From assembly GCA_024196135.1 (NCBI GenBank), contig JAMQCK010000032.1:89199-153198 (forward strand): DNA of 64,000 nucleotides. The letters are read 5' to 3'. This stretch comes from Pleurotus ostreatus/Saccharomyces cerevisiae fusant (lineage: Eukaryota; Opisthokonta). Within the stretch, counting starts at the first letter, position 1. Each line of letters opens with the position of its first letter. Under the pieces are notes generated by a model. It did not search any database. It worked only from the letters and a program-made list of their open reading frames with translations, and had not been told where the DNA came from. Shown piece by piece: positions 1-10,738 of this stretch. Both the position numbers and the translations under genes were made by a program.

Positions 1-1209
1 CATGGTACTATTCCCCGCGGGCCGCGAATGGGCATTCTGCACATCATCCACGACGCAATATATCGGTTCGTCGGGACCAAGCAAGGTCCGTATCTTCAGG
101 ATTGTGTCTGCGATACGCCCGTCGATGTATTCCGGGGTGGCGTCATGAGCTGACATGAGCGTGCAGCAGTTGGCGAACATGTCGTGACAATCGGTGAAGT
201 TTGGGAATAATTGGAACATTAGCCACCGCATCCGTAGGTTCAGGTCGTCCACGCGAGCGTGCCGCAGGTACTCTTCAAAGATGATGAGCCTAGACAGAAG
301 GATCTGCGCAATTGTGCGGCGTGTATATTCCACATCTTCAGCAGAGAGGCCTGCGTTCGGCGTCTGTGGGGTAGTCTCGGACGTGGCCAACATGAGCGAT
401 ATGTTGAGAAGGCTATCACGCAAATCGCAGGCCCCTGGTCCGACGGGCTGAACGAAACATGGCAGGTATAGACCCCAGCGCGTGGACAGCCCTTCGAGGA
501 GCAATCGAGTCTTGCCTGTCCCGGCGCCATTGATCAACATGCTGGAGTTTGTTCAGAAAGTCATTTCGAGACCAGGAAGATGGTAACTTACCAGCGGTGA
601 CCGGCTTGGAATACTTGATCCAAGCGCCATTGCTGTAAGAAGGTACTGGACGGGCGATTCAAGTCATGCAAAAGAAAACAGGCTGTATTATGCCCGACAC
701 GCGGAATCTTTAAATTCGCGATGAAAGTTGCGTACTGCTGCCGGTCGTCGCGACTGCTATGCTCTGTCCACAGAGGCATCCGCGTCTCACTTTGAGCATG
801 GTGGGAGAGGATAGGCTTCTGATTACAGATGAATTCTTCGATGTCTCTTGCAAGCGCTGCGTCGGGTGGGCTTAGCGGTCCGCAGGATTGGAGATGTGCA
901 TCTTCGAACAACAAGAGATCTAGACGAGCATATAAGCTATCATACCATCGTAGAGGCACTGCACCGAGACGTACCGGAGGATAGTATCTGGTCGCAGTTT
1001 AGCGTCAAGATGGCTTCCTGTAGCAGTACGCCGATCTCAGGGCGCCTCGACAACAGGGCGCGGCACCCAGATGGCGTAACATAATCAGGATGCAGAGGTT
1101 GCAAGCGTTGGCGAAACATAACGGACAGAAGGTCAGAAAGAACGACAGAAAGGTCGATCGCTGGGCCTTGAGCCTGTCTCAGGATGGAGGAGAGCTGTTC
1201 GCGCGACAT
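1..1209 (-). CDS. CRN/RHS-like P-loop NTPase, copy 1 (3' end beyond window)
   Basis: Partial gene; its 3' part runs off the left edge. The chosen start is the ATG at 1209 (MSREQLSSILRQAQG); the open frame further upstream has no ATG. Exon 1 carries the family header (FRQRLQPLHPDYVTPSGC), exon 2 the LLHDL block, and exon 3 the P-loop LINGAGTGKTRLLLEGLS followed by a Walker B of CVVDDVQ close to the window edge. Exon borders (after SSG, after the GHR/HHT segment) match those of the other copies, so it arose by DNA-level duplication. It is transcribed away from bud32, with under 200 bp between the two ATGs. Visible sequence has no break. The CRN/RHS-type effector assignment is inferred from domain order, not from a search; a bound-nucleotide switch role is likely, the substrate unknown. 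Confidence 0.75.
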
Positions 1210-1396
1210 GAATCGACCGTAAGAAGCAGGTAGCAAGTCTAGTTGTATTGCATTGAAACCCGACGAGACTCCAGAATCCTACGACAGAATCCGGGCTGGG
1301 AGGTCGTCAGGATCTAGGGAGGGGATGGAGGTGCAGGACGACGTGCGAATGACGGCTTAGGGTTGATCGGGCGCCCGGTCCGGCGGACTGAACTTC
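1210..1396. promoter_or_regulatory. Shared divergent promoter region, copy 1 / bud32
   Basis: Only 187 bp separate the start codons of the divergent copy 1 and bud32, so both must draw promoter elements from this stretch. I see no clear TATA box; function is inferred from position only. Confidence 0.4.
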
Positions 1397-2403
1397 ATGG
1401 CTTCCACCTCATCCCCCTCATTCGACCTCATTGCGACCGCGGTTCCCGTTTCTCAGGGCGCTGAAGCAGTGAGAAAACACTCTATATGTCATTGATACTG
1501 ACCGAGAACAAGTCAGAAAGTCTACAAGGCGTGTCTATATGAAGGATCGGAACCCATCCTCATCAAGCATCGATTCGCGAAACAGTACAGACACCCGACG
1601 CTCGATGGGAACTTGACGCGCTCGAGAGTTGCTGGGGAGGCCAGGAATTTGCTGAAGTGCCTAAGGTGTGTGGTCCTCTGCAATCAGAGTGAGTGATTCT
1701 GACCGAACACTTAGATCGGGCGTGAACGTCCCAGGCGTCCGGATGGTGGACGCTGCAGACGGCGTTCTGGGAATCGAATGGATAGACGGCATGAGCGTCA
1801 GGAAGCTTCTTCCAGGAGGCGCGGAGGATGAGGGCGCAGACTTCGCAGAAGAGGTCGACGATGCGGAAGAGGAGGAAGCGCCCGATCCCTTGCTCGAGTT
1901 TGGGCTGACAGTCGGTGAGCATTCAGCCAGCGACCGCACAATCAGGCTGACGATGGGCTCAGATGAGCTTATGGGCTACATTGGCACCGAAATTGCGAAG
2001 ATGCACTTGGTAGATGTTGTCCACGGCGATCTGACGACGTCCAATATGATGCTTCGGCGAGGCAAGAAGGGCGATCTAGTGCGTGTCCCTACTCGCTGTC
2101 CTTCGGCCTTGACTCATTCGCCAATAGGTACTCATTGACTTCGGTCTGTCATATCAATCGACCTTGGTCGAAGACAAGGCTGTCGACCTTTATGTCCTGG
2201 AGCGCGCCTTTGCATCAACACATCCAGACTCTGAGCCCCTCTTCGCCTCGATACTTACCGCGTACGCGAAGCAGATGGGCAAGGCGTGGAACTCAATCTC
2301 GAAGCGGTTAGATGACGGTGAGCACCAGATATCCCTGACTCCACTTTCCTCTCACATTCTGGCAGTACGACTTCGCGGACGCAAGCGCAGCATGGTCGGT
2401 TGA
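1397..2403 (+). CDS. bud32: Bud32/PRPK atypical kinase of the KEOPS complex
   Basis: Four exons; start ATG at 1397 ([20 protein letters not shown]). Family hallmarks appear in order: [20 protein letters not shown] with EARNLLK near the N terminus, the catalytic [10 protein letters not shown] loop, the metal-binding IDFGLSYQS segment, [14 protein letters not shown], and the conserved C-terminal tail [12 protein letters not shown]. The last exon is joined by an intron that splits a codon; reading straight through would lose the tail. Known role: the KEOPS/EKC subunit supporting N6-threonylcarbamoyl-adenosine formation on ANN-decoding tRNAs and telomere maintenance, in nucleus and cytosol. A Glu/Asp-rich insert ([13 protein letters not shown]) lies in the middle of the lobe. 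Length is typical of this small kinase, and no disabling change is seen. Confidence 0.93.
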
Positions 2404-2473
2404 AGCGCTCACGACCAGGTAGAGACCAAAGAGATGCAGCATTGTATACACAGTAGCAGTAGACGCCCGCGAA

Positions 2474-5400
2474 CTATATATTGTCCTCCGGCGTGTCCTC
2501 GATCATCTTCGCGTAGTCCTCGTAGCTCGCGAACGTCGGCAGCCGCTGCTTTTTCTTCTTCCTCTTCTCCCCGCCCTCCGCATCGCGCTTGCGTTTCTTC
2601 TTGTCGTCCGAGAAGCCCTGCCACTCGTCCTCCTCGCCAGAGGCGTCGGAGCCGTCGTACTCCAGGACACCATCGGGCCCAAAGGCGTCGTCGAGCGGCA
2701 TGAGATCGTCGTCGTCAGAGGCTTCGGCGAGAGAAAGGTCGTCGGCGTCGGAGGCGGCGTCACCATCATCTCCCTCGTCGTCAGATTCGGAGGCGGCCGA
2801 CGCAGCGGCGTCCTCATCCTCCCCACTGTCGAGACCAGAGGGTACCTCGTCGGAATCTTCACCATCGAGGCCTGAGGGGACGTCGTCCGACTCGTCGCTG
2901 TCGTCCATGAGATCAAGGTCATCATCGTCGCCAGCTTTCGGCATGCTAGCTTTCATGGCCTGAACGAGATCAGCATGCGATTGGTAGACGCAAACCGATC
3001 AACCTCACCTTCCAGATCTCGGCCTCCTCCTCATCATCCGTCTCATTATCGTCTTCATCCTCGCCCTTCTCCTCAGCAGCCTTCTTCGGTGCCTCAGTCT
3101 GCTCGTCGTCACTTAAGTCGATGAAAGGACCGTTGTCATCCTCCTCATCACTGTCCTCCGCGTCGGACTCCTCAGACTCGGCCACACCCGCATCCTCCTC
3201 TGCGCTCTCCTCAGGCTCCTCATCCTCCGCCTGCACCTTCCCCTTCTGCTTCCTCGTCAGATACCGATGGAAGAACACCTCATCCACCGGCACCTCCTCC
3301 TCCCTCTTCCTCAAGAACGCTGCGTCCGTCACCAGCGGCGCCACACCGGGCACCTCCCCACGCATCAGCTTCACGGCCGTGCCGTCGACGCCGCTCGCCG
3401 CAGGCTGCATCGCACTCGCGCCGCGCGCCTTGCCAGATACGGCGACATTGTCGTCGGCCTTGAGCTTCTTGGGGTTCTTGTAGACGAAGCGGTCGAGGAA
3501 GTGGGTGAGCGTATTTTGGGAGAGGTCTGCGCTGGCGGTAAGCGGCTGGCCGGCGAGCAGCTGCCGTGCGTGAAGGGCAACGGCGGGGTGGTAGTGGTGG
3601 GTGAGCGGGAGCTGGAATGGCTTAGTGAGAGAGATTGATGAGTACAGATAGTACGTACGAGTTCGTAGAGCGGACTTGCGGACGCGTGGGCGAACAGAGG
3701 GTCACGCTTTCGGGCATCGTAGGTCTCGGTAGCAGACGCAGGAGGTATGTCGGTTACCATACTGCGCAAACCTGGCACTGAGTCGAAGAGCTGCCAAACG
3801 TGTGAGCAACATAGAGCGGATAGTTTGTCTTCACGACGCACCTGGCCGAGAAGATACAATCCGCCAGCGACGAACTCGGTCGCACCATTGCCGCCTGCAG
3901 CGAGAAGCTGCACGAGTCGCTTGACCATCGCCTTCACGCGCTCCGCGCTCGAATCTGCCTTCAACGACTTGAACAGCAGATTCAAGTACATCGCCTGCTT
4001 CGCCGAGCTCGCAAGCCGCGCATCGTGCAGCGACGCGTACAACGTGCGGTAGTACCGGTCAATGATCGCCTTCGCCGCCGCGCTCGACGCCTGGTGCATC
4101 CCCAGCGACGCCGCGATCTGCTGAATCAGCACCAGCGCCTGCAGCGAGATATTGAACGTCGACTTGTGCGTGATGAAGAACAGCGTGTCAATATGCTTGT
4201 TCAGCGCCGCGTCCGCCGAGTCGAGGCGCGCGAACGGCAGCGCGCGGTTCACGCCCGTCAGGATCGCGGAGATCAGCTTGCTCTGCGCGTCCTCTACCTC
4301 GGCGAAGCCCGCGGCGCCCGCAGCCATCTTGCCCTTGCCCTTCTTGTCCTTCGCGGGTGCGCCGCCCTTCTTTTTCTTCAGCACGTTTTTGTCCTTCACC
4401 CGTCCGTGCTTATCGAGCTCGGGCGCGGGGGTGCCGGACTCGGACGCAGCATCGCCGTCGCCCTCGGGCTTCTCACCGAGCAGCTCCTTGAACATGTCGA
4501 AGTAGAAGTTGACGAGCGCGTGCACGACGTCGCGGTCGTTCGGCGCGAGCACGATCTGGTTGCAAGTAATTGCAGCATAGTAGCGTGCGTGTGGGTTGCC
4601 CGCCGTCTTCGGGGCCGGGGCGGCGCTCTTCGATTTGGCGGACGAGGGCGCATCGAAGCGGAGGTGCTTGCCAGAGGAAGACCCGCCGGCGGGTGCGGCT
4701 GGCGCAGGGGCGGCGGCGGGACGCATGACAAGGTTGATGACTTCTCGGACGACGACGCCCTTCATCGACGGATGTTGCTGCAGAAGCTGGAGGATGTGGT
4801 AGGAGGCGCGCGAGCAGACGGTGCGTTCGGGGTCACCGAGCTTGTTGACGAGCAGGCGAAGCAAGTTCTGCTCCTGCTCGGGCTTCTCGCGGAGGAGGGT
4901 GGTGATGAGGTTCAGCGCTTGCAGGCGAACGTAGCTTAGGGTGTCCAAGGACAAGGCCTGACGGATCGTTAGCGACGTGAGTCTGATCAGGCGGCGAAGA
5001 GGCGTACCTCCAGAATTTGGAGGATAGAGAAGAAGTACTTCTTCAGCCAGTCCTCGAAGTGCCATACGATGAGGTGCTCGTCCGTCACGTCTGGATGCGT
5101 AAGTGGTTGATCGCGGAAGTACCTAGAGGGCGTGAGTACATGGCGCGCTGGTCTGAACGCGCGCACTCACTTGAGCTTCCTCCTTGGCGCACCGCCTCCG
5201 ACCCACCAATCCACCACCGATCGCAGGGCCTTCAGGCTCTCCTCGCGTCCGCCTTTGCCCTTCCCGCGCTCGCCCATGCCCTTCAGCGTCTCCAGCGCCT
5301 GCGTGTTATGCAGCGGACTGCTCTGCACGAGCAGCGTCAAAGCGCTGAGCCGATCGGACAATGTACCGGACTGGATGATGTTCGACAGGAAGTGCGCCTC

Positions 5401-6126
5401 CGACGCGGAGTTGGATGCAGACGAGGCGCGGTAGGCGGCGACATCGGCTTCGTGCAAGCGAGCGGCCTTCGAAGCTAGCGCGGCGAGATCGGAAGGTGAG
5501 GGGGCGTTGGGCGCAGGTCCGAGAGGCTCGAGGATGGAGTACCAGTGCGAGGTTGGGGGAATGGCGAACTTGCCAGTCACAGTAACCTTCTCCGGGAGCA
5601 CGACGCGCGGCTTGGGAGGTTCGAGGGCAGCGACCTCCGCAGCCTTCTCGATCTCCTTGCCCTTGCGCTGTTTCCCATCTGGCTTGGTTTCCTTCCCCTT
5701 CGCGTGCTTCCCCTGCGGCTTGTCATCCTTCTTGTGTAATTTCGGTTCGGTAGTAGACGATGAAGGTGCACTCTCTGCGGCCTTCCGCTTCTTGTCCTTC
5801 TTATCCTTCTTCGTGTACTTGGGGGGAGATGGATCATCGTCCGCATCGTCATCGACCGCGCCCCCACTCTTCAGACCCTTGAGGAACTTGGAAACCTCGC
5901 GAGACAGAGCGGGCTAGTGATAAGGTGAGTGGACATACAATACAATGACTTTGAAACATACGTCTTCAGCAGTACCCTTCCCTACAGTCGGCTCCTTGTC
6001 CGCATCCTTCACGAGATCATAATCGCCCTCCGTACCGCCCAGCGCCAAAACTTGGTCCTTCAGCTTCTTGTCATGTTTGCCCTTCTTCGACGGTTTCGTC
6101 GTAAAGTTCTTCCCCGCGCGTGCCAT
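2474..6126 (-). CDS. mak21: Mak21/Noc1 (CEBPZ) pre-60S ribosome assembly factor
   Basis: Multi-exon gene starting at 6126 (MARAGKNFTTKPSKKGKHDK) and ending EDYAKMIEDTPEDNI. The N terminus is Lys-rich and nucleolar in style. The middle is a helical-repeat CBF/Mak21 domain, with SLDTLSYVRLQALNLITTLL, AITCNQIVLAPNDRDVVHAL and DTLFFITHKSTFNISLQALV as recognisable blocks. The C-terminal third holds the conserved FFHRYLTRKQKGK block and long acidic runs with Lys/Arg clusters. Known role: with Noc2, nucleolar maturation and export of early 60S particles. It points away from vas1 across 0.7 kb. The reverse strand shows long spurious open frames because the sequence is GC-rich; these are shadows. Confidence 0.93.
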
Positions 6127-6824
6127 GATGGAGAGGGAGAGGGGGTATGAGGACGGACGTCAGCGAACGCGGGAAGGCGAGGCCCGTCCAAGAAATTTCG
6201 ATCAGGCATCGGGCGCCTGATGGTATTTTGGCTCCGTCACCACGTGCAAAGTTGACTTTCCCTTTTCTTCCTGACTTCCACAACCACTCCATGGCAAGCG
6301 ACCCATCCCCTCTGGAACGACCTATTTTCCAATGATAGTTAAATGCAAATACTCTAACAAGCCCTATTGACTGTGATGGGTTTCTAGTCCACCTTCCGAC
6401 TATTGCAGAACGTTGACCTGCTCCGGTCACATTCCAGGATCTGCTCTCAGGTGCTGATACATCTCTGATGCCAGGATTCTATACCATCTTCATGTCTTCT
6501 TATCGTCATATCTGTCAGCCTTCGTAGAGCCAGTCTCCCCTCTAACGCGATCACGTGTGCAGCTGATCTCAACTTAATGAGCGCGTAGCTGCGTCCTGTG
6601 GCGACTCGCAAACCTTCCGCATACTAAAAGAGCGCCATCAAGTGCAACCAGGAGGGCTCTGCTCATGAATGCTCTGCTACAAGCCGTCAAGGTGGAAGCA
6701 AACAAGCCTTCAAGTGTACACTGGCACGCGTCGGTCTTTCCACGCCACATATTGCCTTTTGATCACGTTGTCATTGTTCAAGTGACTTGTCCGTCACGTC
6801 CGAATCCCGATCGAGTCATGATCG
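6127..6824. promoter_or_regulatory. Divergent intergenic region mak21 / vas1, with an upstream ORF
   Basis: About 0.7 kb separates two divergent translation-machinery genes. A CCAAT motif lies near 6324. An out-of-frame ATG at 6818 opens a 24-codon uORF that ends at 6892 and overlaps both candidate vas1 start codons; it has a purine at -3, whereas the first vas1 ATG has T at -3. Whether the transcript includes this ATG is unknown. No other gene is seen here. Confidence 0.45.
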
Positions 6825-9800
6825 ATGGCGGTAAATGCTCTGAGAGGCTTGTCGACCGCCATCTTTCGCAGAGCAATGTCTACAGTACCTGAGGCGTCCG
6901 CGGCCCCCACGACCAAGTCCGCCGCCAAGAAGGAGGCCAAACGGCTCGAGAAGGAGGCCAAGCTTGCTGCGAAGGCCCTCAAGACAGCCGCCGCTCCCAA
7001 GTCCACCAAGGAGAAGTTGAAGAAGGAGAAGGCCGATGAGCAGGAGTTCGTGAACACCACCCCGGCCGGGGAGAAGAAGGACCTGTCGCAGCCCATGTCC
7101 GCGGGGTACAACCCGACGGCGGTGGAGACGGCCTGGTATGCCTGGTGGGAGGCGCAGGGCTACTTCAAGCCGAAGGAAGACGACGGCAGCCCGACATTCG
7201 TTATGCCCTCGCCACCACCGAACGTCACTGGTAGCCTGCACATTGGACACGCGTTGACGACCGCCATCCAAGACTCGCTTGTGCGTTGGCACCGTATGCG
7301 GGGCTACCGCACGCTCTTCGTCCCCGGGTTCGACCATGCAGGCATTTCCACCCAGTCCGTGGTTGAGAAGCGGTTGTTCAAGCTTACCGGAGAGACGCGA
7401 CATGACCTCGGACGCGAGAAGTTCGTGGAGAAGGTCGGGGAGTGGAAGGATGAGTGCGTAGCCGAAGCTTCAGCCGCTGCAGTGTACTGACTCGACCTGC
7501 AGCTACATGAGCCGTATCTCCAACCAACTACGCAGGCTCGGCGGTTCCTACGACTGGTCACGCAAGGCTTACACTATGGATCCCCCACTCTACCGCGCTG
7601 TCATCGAGAACTTCTGCCGGTTGCACGAAGACGGAATCATCTACCGCGCCAACCGCCTCGTCAACTGGTGCGTGCGGCTGAACACAACGTTGTCCAACCT
7701 TGAGGTGCGCTGCTACTGTATTCCCATCATTCCCCACTCACTCAAACACAGGTCGACCAAAAAGCACTCAACGGTCGCGAGTTTCTGTCCGTCCCCGGGT
7801 ACAAGGAGAAGGTCGAGTTCGGTGTCATCACCTCTTTCGCATACCCCATAGAAGACTCAGGTGCGTTTGCGCCATCTCCCCCTCGCACATCTTCCTCATT
7901 CAGCTTCCCAGACGAGAAGATCATCATTGCCACCACCCGTCCGGAAACCATGCTCGGAGACACTGCCATCGCCGTCCACCCCGACGACGCGCGCTACAAG
8001 CACCTGCACGGCAAGTTCGCCATCCACCCCTTCATCCCCGGCCGCAAGATGCCCATCATCACCGACGCGGAAGCCGTCGACATGGAATTTGGTACCGGTG
8101 CCGTGAAGATCACCCCCGCGCACGACCCCAACGACTACGCCGTCGGTACAAGGCATAACCTCGCTTTCATCAACATCCTCAACGACGACGGTACCCTCAA
8201 CGAGAACGCGGGCGAGAAGTTCGCGGTACGTACTGCGTGATTGGGCTTCGGAGCAGGGCGCTTACGAGGTTTCGTAGGGCATGCCAAGGTTCAAGGCGCG
8301 CGTGGAGGTCGTGAAGGCACTCGAGGCGGCTGGTCTGTTTGTGGAGAAGAAGGACAACCCGATGCAGATCCCTATATGCAGGTATGTGCGGTGCGCTAAC
8401 CTTGTAGCGTACGGCCTGCTCACGAGTATACTACAGCAAGTCCGGAGATGTCATCGAGCCGATTCTCAAGCCACAGTGGTGGGTGAACTGCAAGCCTCTC
8501 GCGGAGGAAGCGATCAAGGTCAGTCCCACACATGAGGCTGGATACCAGAGATCTTATCAGTTCTTCCAGCGCACAAGAGCCGGCGAACTCCTCATCCAAC
8601 CGAAGCAGTCCGAGAATGAGTGGTACCGGTGGTTGGAGGGCATCCAGGACTGGTGTATCTCGCGTCAGCTATGGTGGGGTCATCGTGTACCGGCATACTT
8701 CGTCAACGTTGAAGGCGAGGAGCAGGACGTGAGCGCTCCCTCGCATGCGTCCGGCCCGCTTGCTCACTGTCGGACAGAAAATCGATGGCAAGCATTGGGT
8801 GGTTGGGCGGACACTGGAAGAGGCGACGGAGCGCGCCAAGACTCTCGCCAACGGCAAGCCCTTCACTCTCGAGCAGGACGAAGACGTCTTGGACACGTGG
8901 TTCTCTTCCGGCCTTTGGCCCTTCTCCATCATGGGTTGGCCAGAAAACGTGCGTGTATATCATTGGCCTGTGTCGTGCACATACCTGACCCTCCTTCCTT
9001 CCAGACATTCGACTACCGCAACTTTTACCCGTCTTCTGTCCTCGAGACCGGCTGGGACATCCTCTTCTTCTGGGTCGCCCGCATGGTCATGCTCGGCCTC
9101 AAGCTCACCGACCAGATGCCCTTCCGCGAGGTCTATTGCCACGCCATGATCCGCGACGCGCACGGGCGCAAGATGAGCAAGTCGCTGGGCAACGTCATCG
9201 ACCCGCTCGACGTGATCCAGGGCTGCGAGCTCGAGAAGCTGCACGCGCAGCTCCTCGAGGGCAACCTCGACGAGAAGGAGATCAAGAAGGCGAAGGAGGG
9301 CCAGAAGAAGGACTTCCCGAAGGGCATCCCGCAGTGCGGCACGGACGCGCTGCGCTTTGCGTTGTGTGCGTACTCGGGCGGCGGGCGCGACATCAACTTG
9401 GAGATCCTGCGCGTGGAGGGGTACCGCAAGTTCTGCAACAAGATCTTCAACGCGACGAAGTTCGCGATGCTGAAGCTCGACGAGTCGTTCGTGCCGCAGC
9501 CGACGGCGAAGGTGCGTGCGCTGAGTAGGCGTAGGAGCGTTCGATAGCTGACATGCATGTCCAGCCCACCGGGAAGGAGAGCCTCGTCGAGAAGTGGATC
9601 TTGCACAAGCTGAACGTCGCCGCGAAGGAGCTCAACGCGCAGATGACGGAGCGCAACTTCATGATGGCGACCACGGCGGCGTACAACTTCTGGCTATATG
9701 AGCTCTGTGACGTCTACATCGTGCGTCCATCTGCGGTCTGCGCTACGAGACCGATACTGACCTCCTTGCAGGAGGCGATGAAGCCGATGACGGACGAGGG

Positions 9801-10641
9801 CGCGTCGGTCGAGACAAGACGGTCTGCTCAAGAAACCCTGTACACCTGCTTGGACCACGGCCTCAGGCTCTTGCATCCCTTCATGCCGTTCGTGACGGAG
9901 GAGCTGTGGCAGCGCTTGCCCAGACGACCGAACGACTCGACGCCTTCGATCATGCTGTCCAAGTTCCCTGAATCTGTACGTACACACCCAACGGCTCATG
10001 CATGCCCCTTACTGATCTTATTCCCTCACCAGAGCCCCGACTTCACCTTCGACGAGGCGGAGAAGCAGTTTGACCTTGTCTTCTCCGCGTTGAAGACCGG
10101 GCGGTCGCTCGCGGCGTCGTACAGCTTGCAGAATGACATCCAGTGTACGTGACCGTTCGACTGACTGTACGCGCTGCTGACCGCGACCCTCAGTCTTCAT
10201 ATTCGCCCAGTCTGACGCGGACGCGGCGCTCTTTGAGTCTCAGGTGCCCACAATCGTCGCGTTGACGAAGGGCTGCAAATCCGCGAAGGTCGTGCGCGAG
10301 CTCAAGGATATTCCTGAAGGCTGCGGTGCCGCCGTCGTCACCCCCACTGTCGCCATCCACACACTTGTCCGAGTGAGCCCTGGTCCTTTGCATGCTAACG
10401 CAAGGACTGACGCGTCGTGTAGGGTCTTGTCGACCTCGACGTTGAGATCTCGAAGTGCGACAAGAAGCTCGATGTTGTGCGTCTGGCGTACCAAAAGATC
10501 GTCAAGACCGAGTCGCAGGCGGACTATGAGCAAAACGTCCCGGAGAACGTGCGCACGGCCAATGCTGATAAGCGCAAGACGTTGGAGGCGGAAATCGCGA
10601 CCTTGGAGTTGTCGAAGGAAATGTTTGCGAATTTACAATGA
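6825..10641 (+). CDS. vas1: Valyl-tRNA synthetase, probable dual cytosolic/mitochondrial forms
   Basis: Class I aminoacyl-tRNA synthetase that charges tRNA-Val. Seen in order: a Lys/Ala-rich leader, the HIGH motif in [33 protein letters not shown], the editing domain with [19 protein letters not shown], the KMSKS motif in [18 protein letters not shown], an anticodon-binding domain with [16 protein letters not shown], and a C-terminal coiled coil ending [12 protein letters not shown]. There are about ten short introns. The first ATG (6825) adds 17 residues with three Arg and no acidic residue ([17 protein letters not shown]), like a mitochondrial presequence; the second in-frame ATG at 6876 has a better context (G at -3). 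Yeast VAS1 makes both isoforms in the same way. No second ValRS gene is visible here. Confidence 0.95.
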
Positions 10642-10738
10642 GTCAGATACAGTACTAAGGAAGGTCTTTCAATGACATATGAACAATCGCGAGTAGCCGC
10701 CGTCGCCTTCTGCTAATCAAGCTGGCCAAGCTGGCATT

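Noticed and set aside
4025..4939. Plus-strand open frame of 304 codons, Arg/Leu-rich
   Set aside because: Antisense shadow of mak21; GC-rich coding DNA with biased third positions leaves the opposite strand open. Composition is unlike a real protein.
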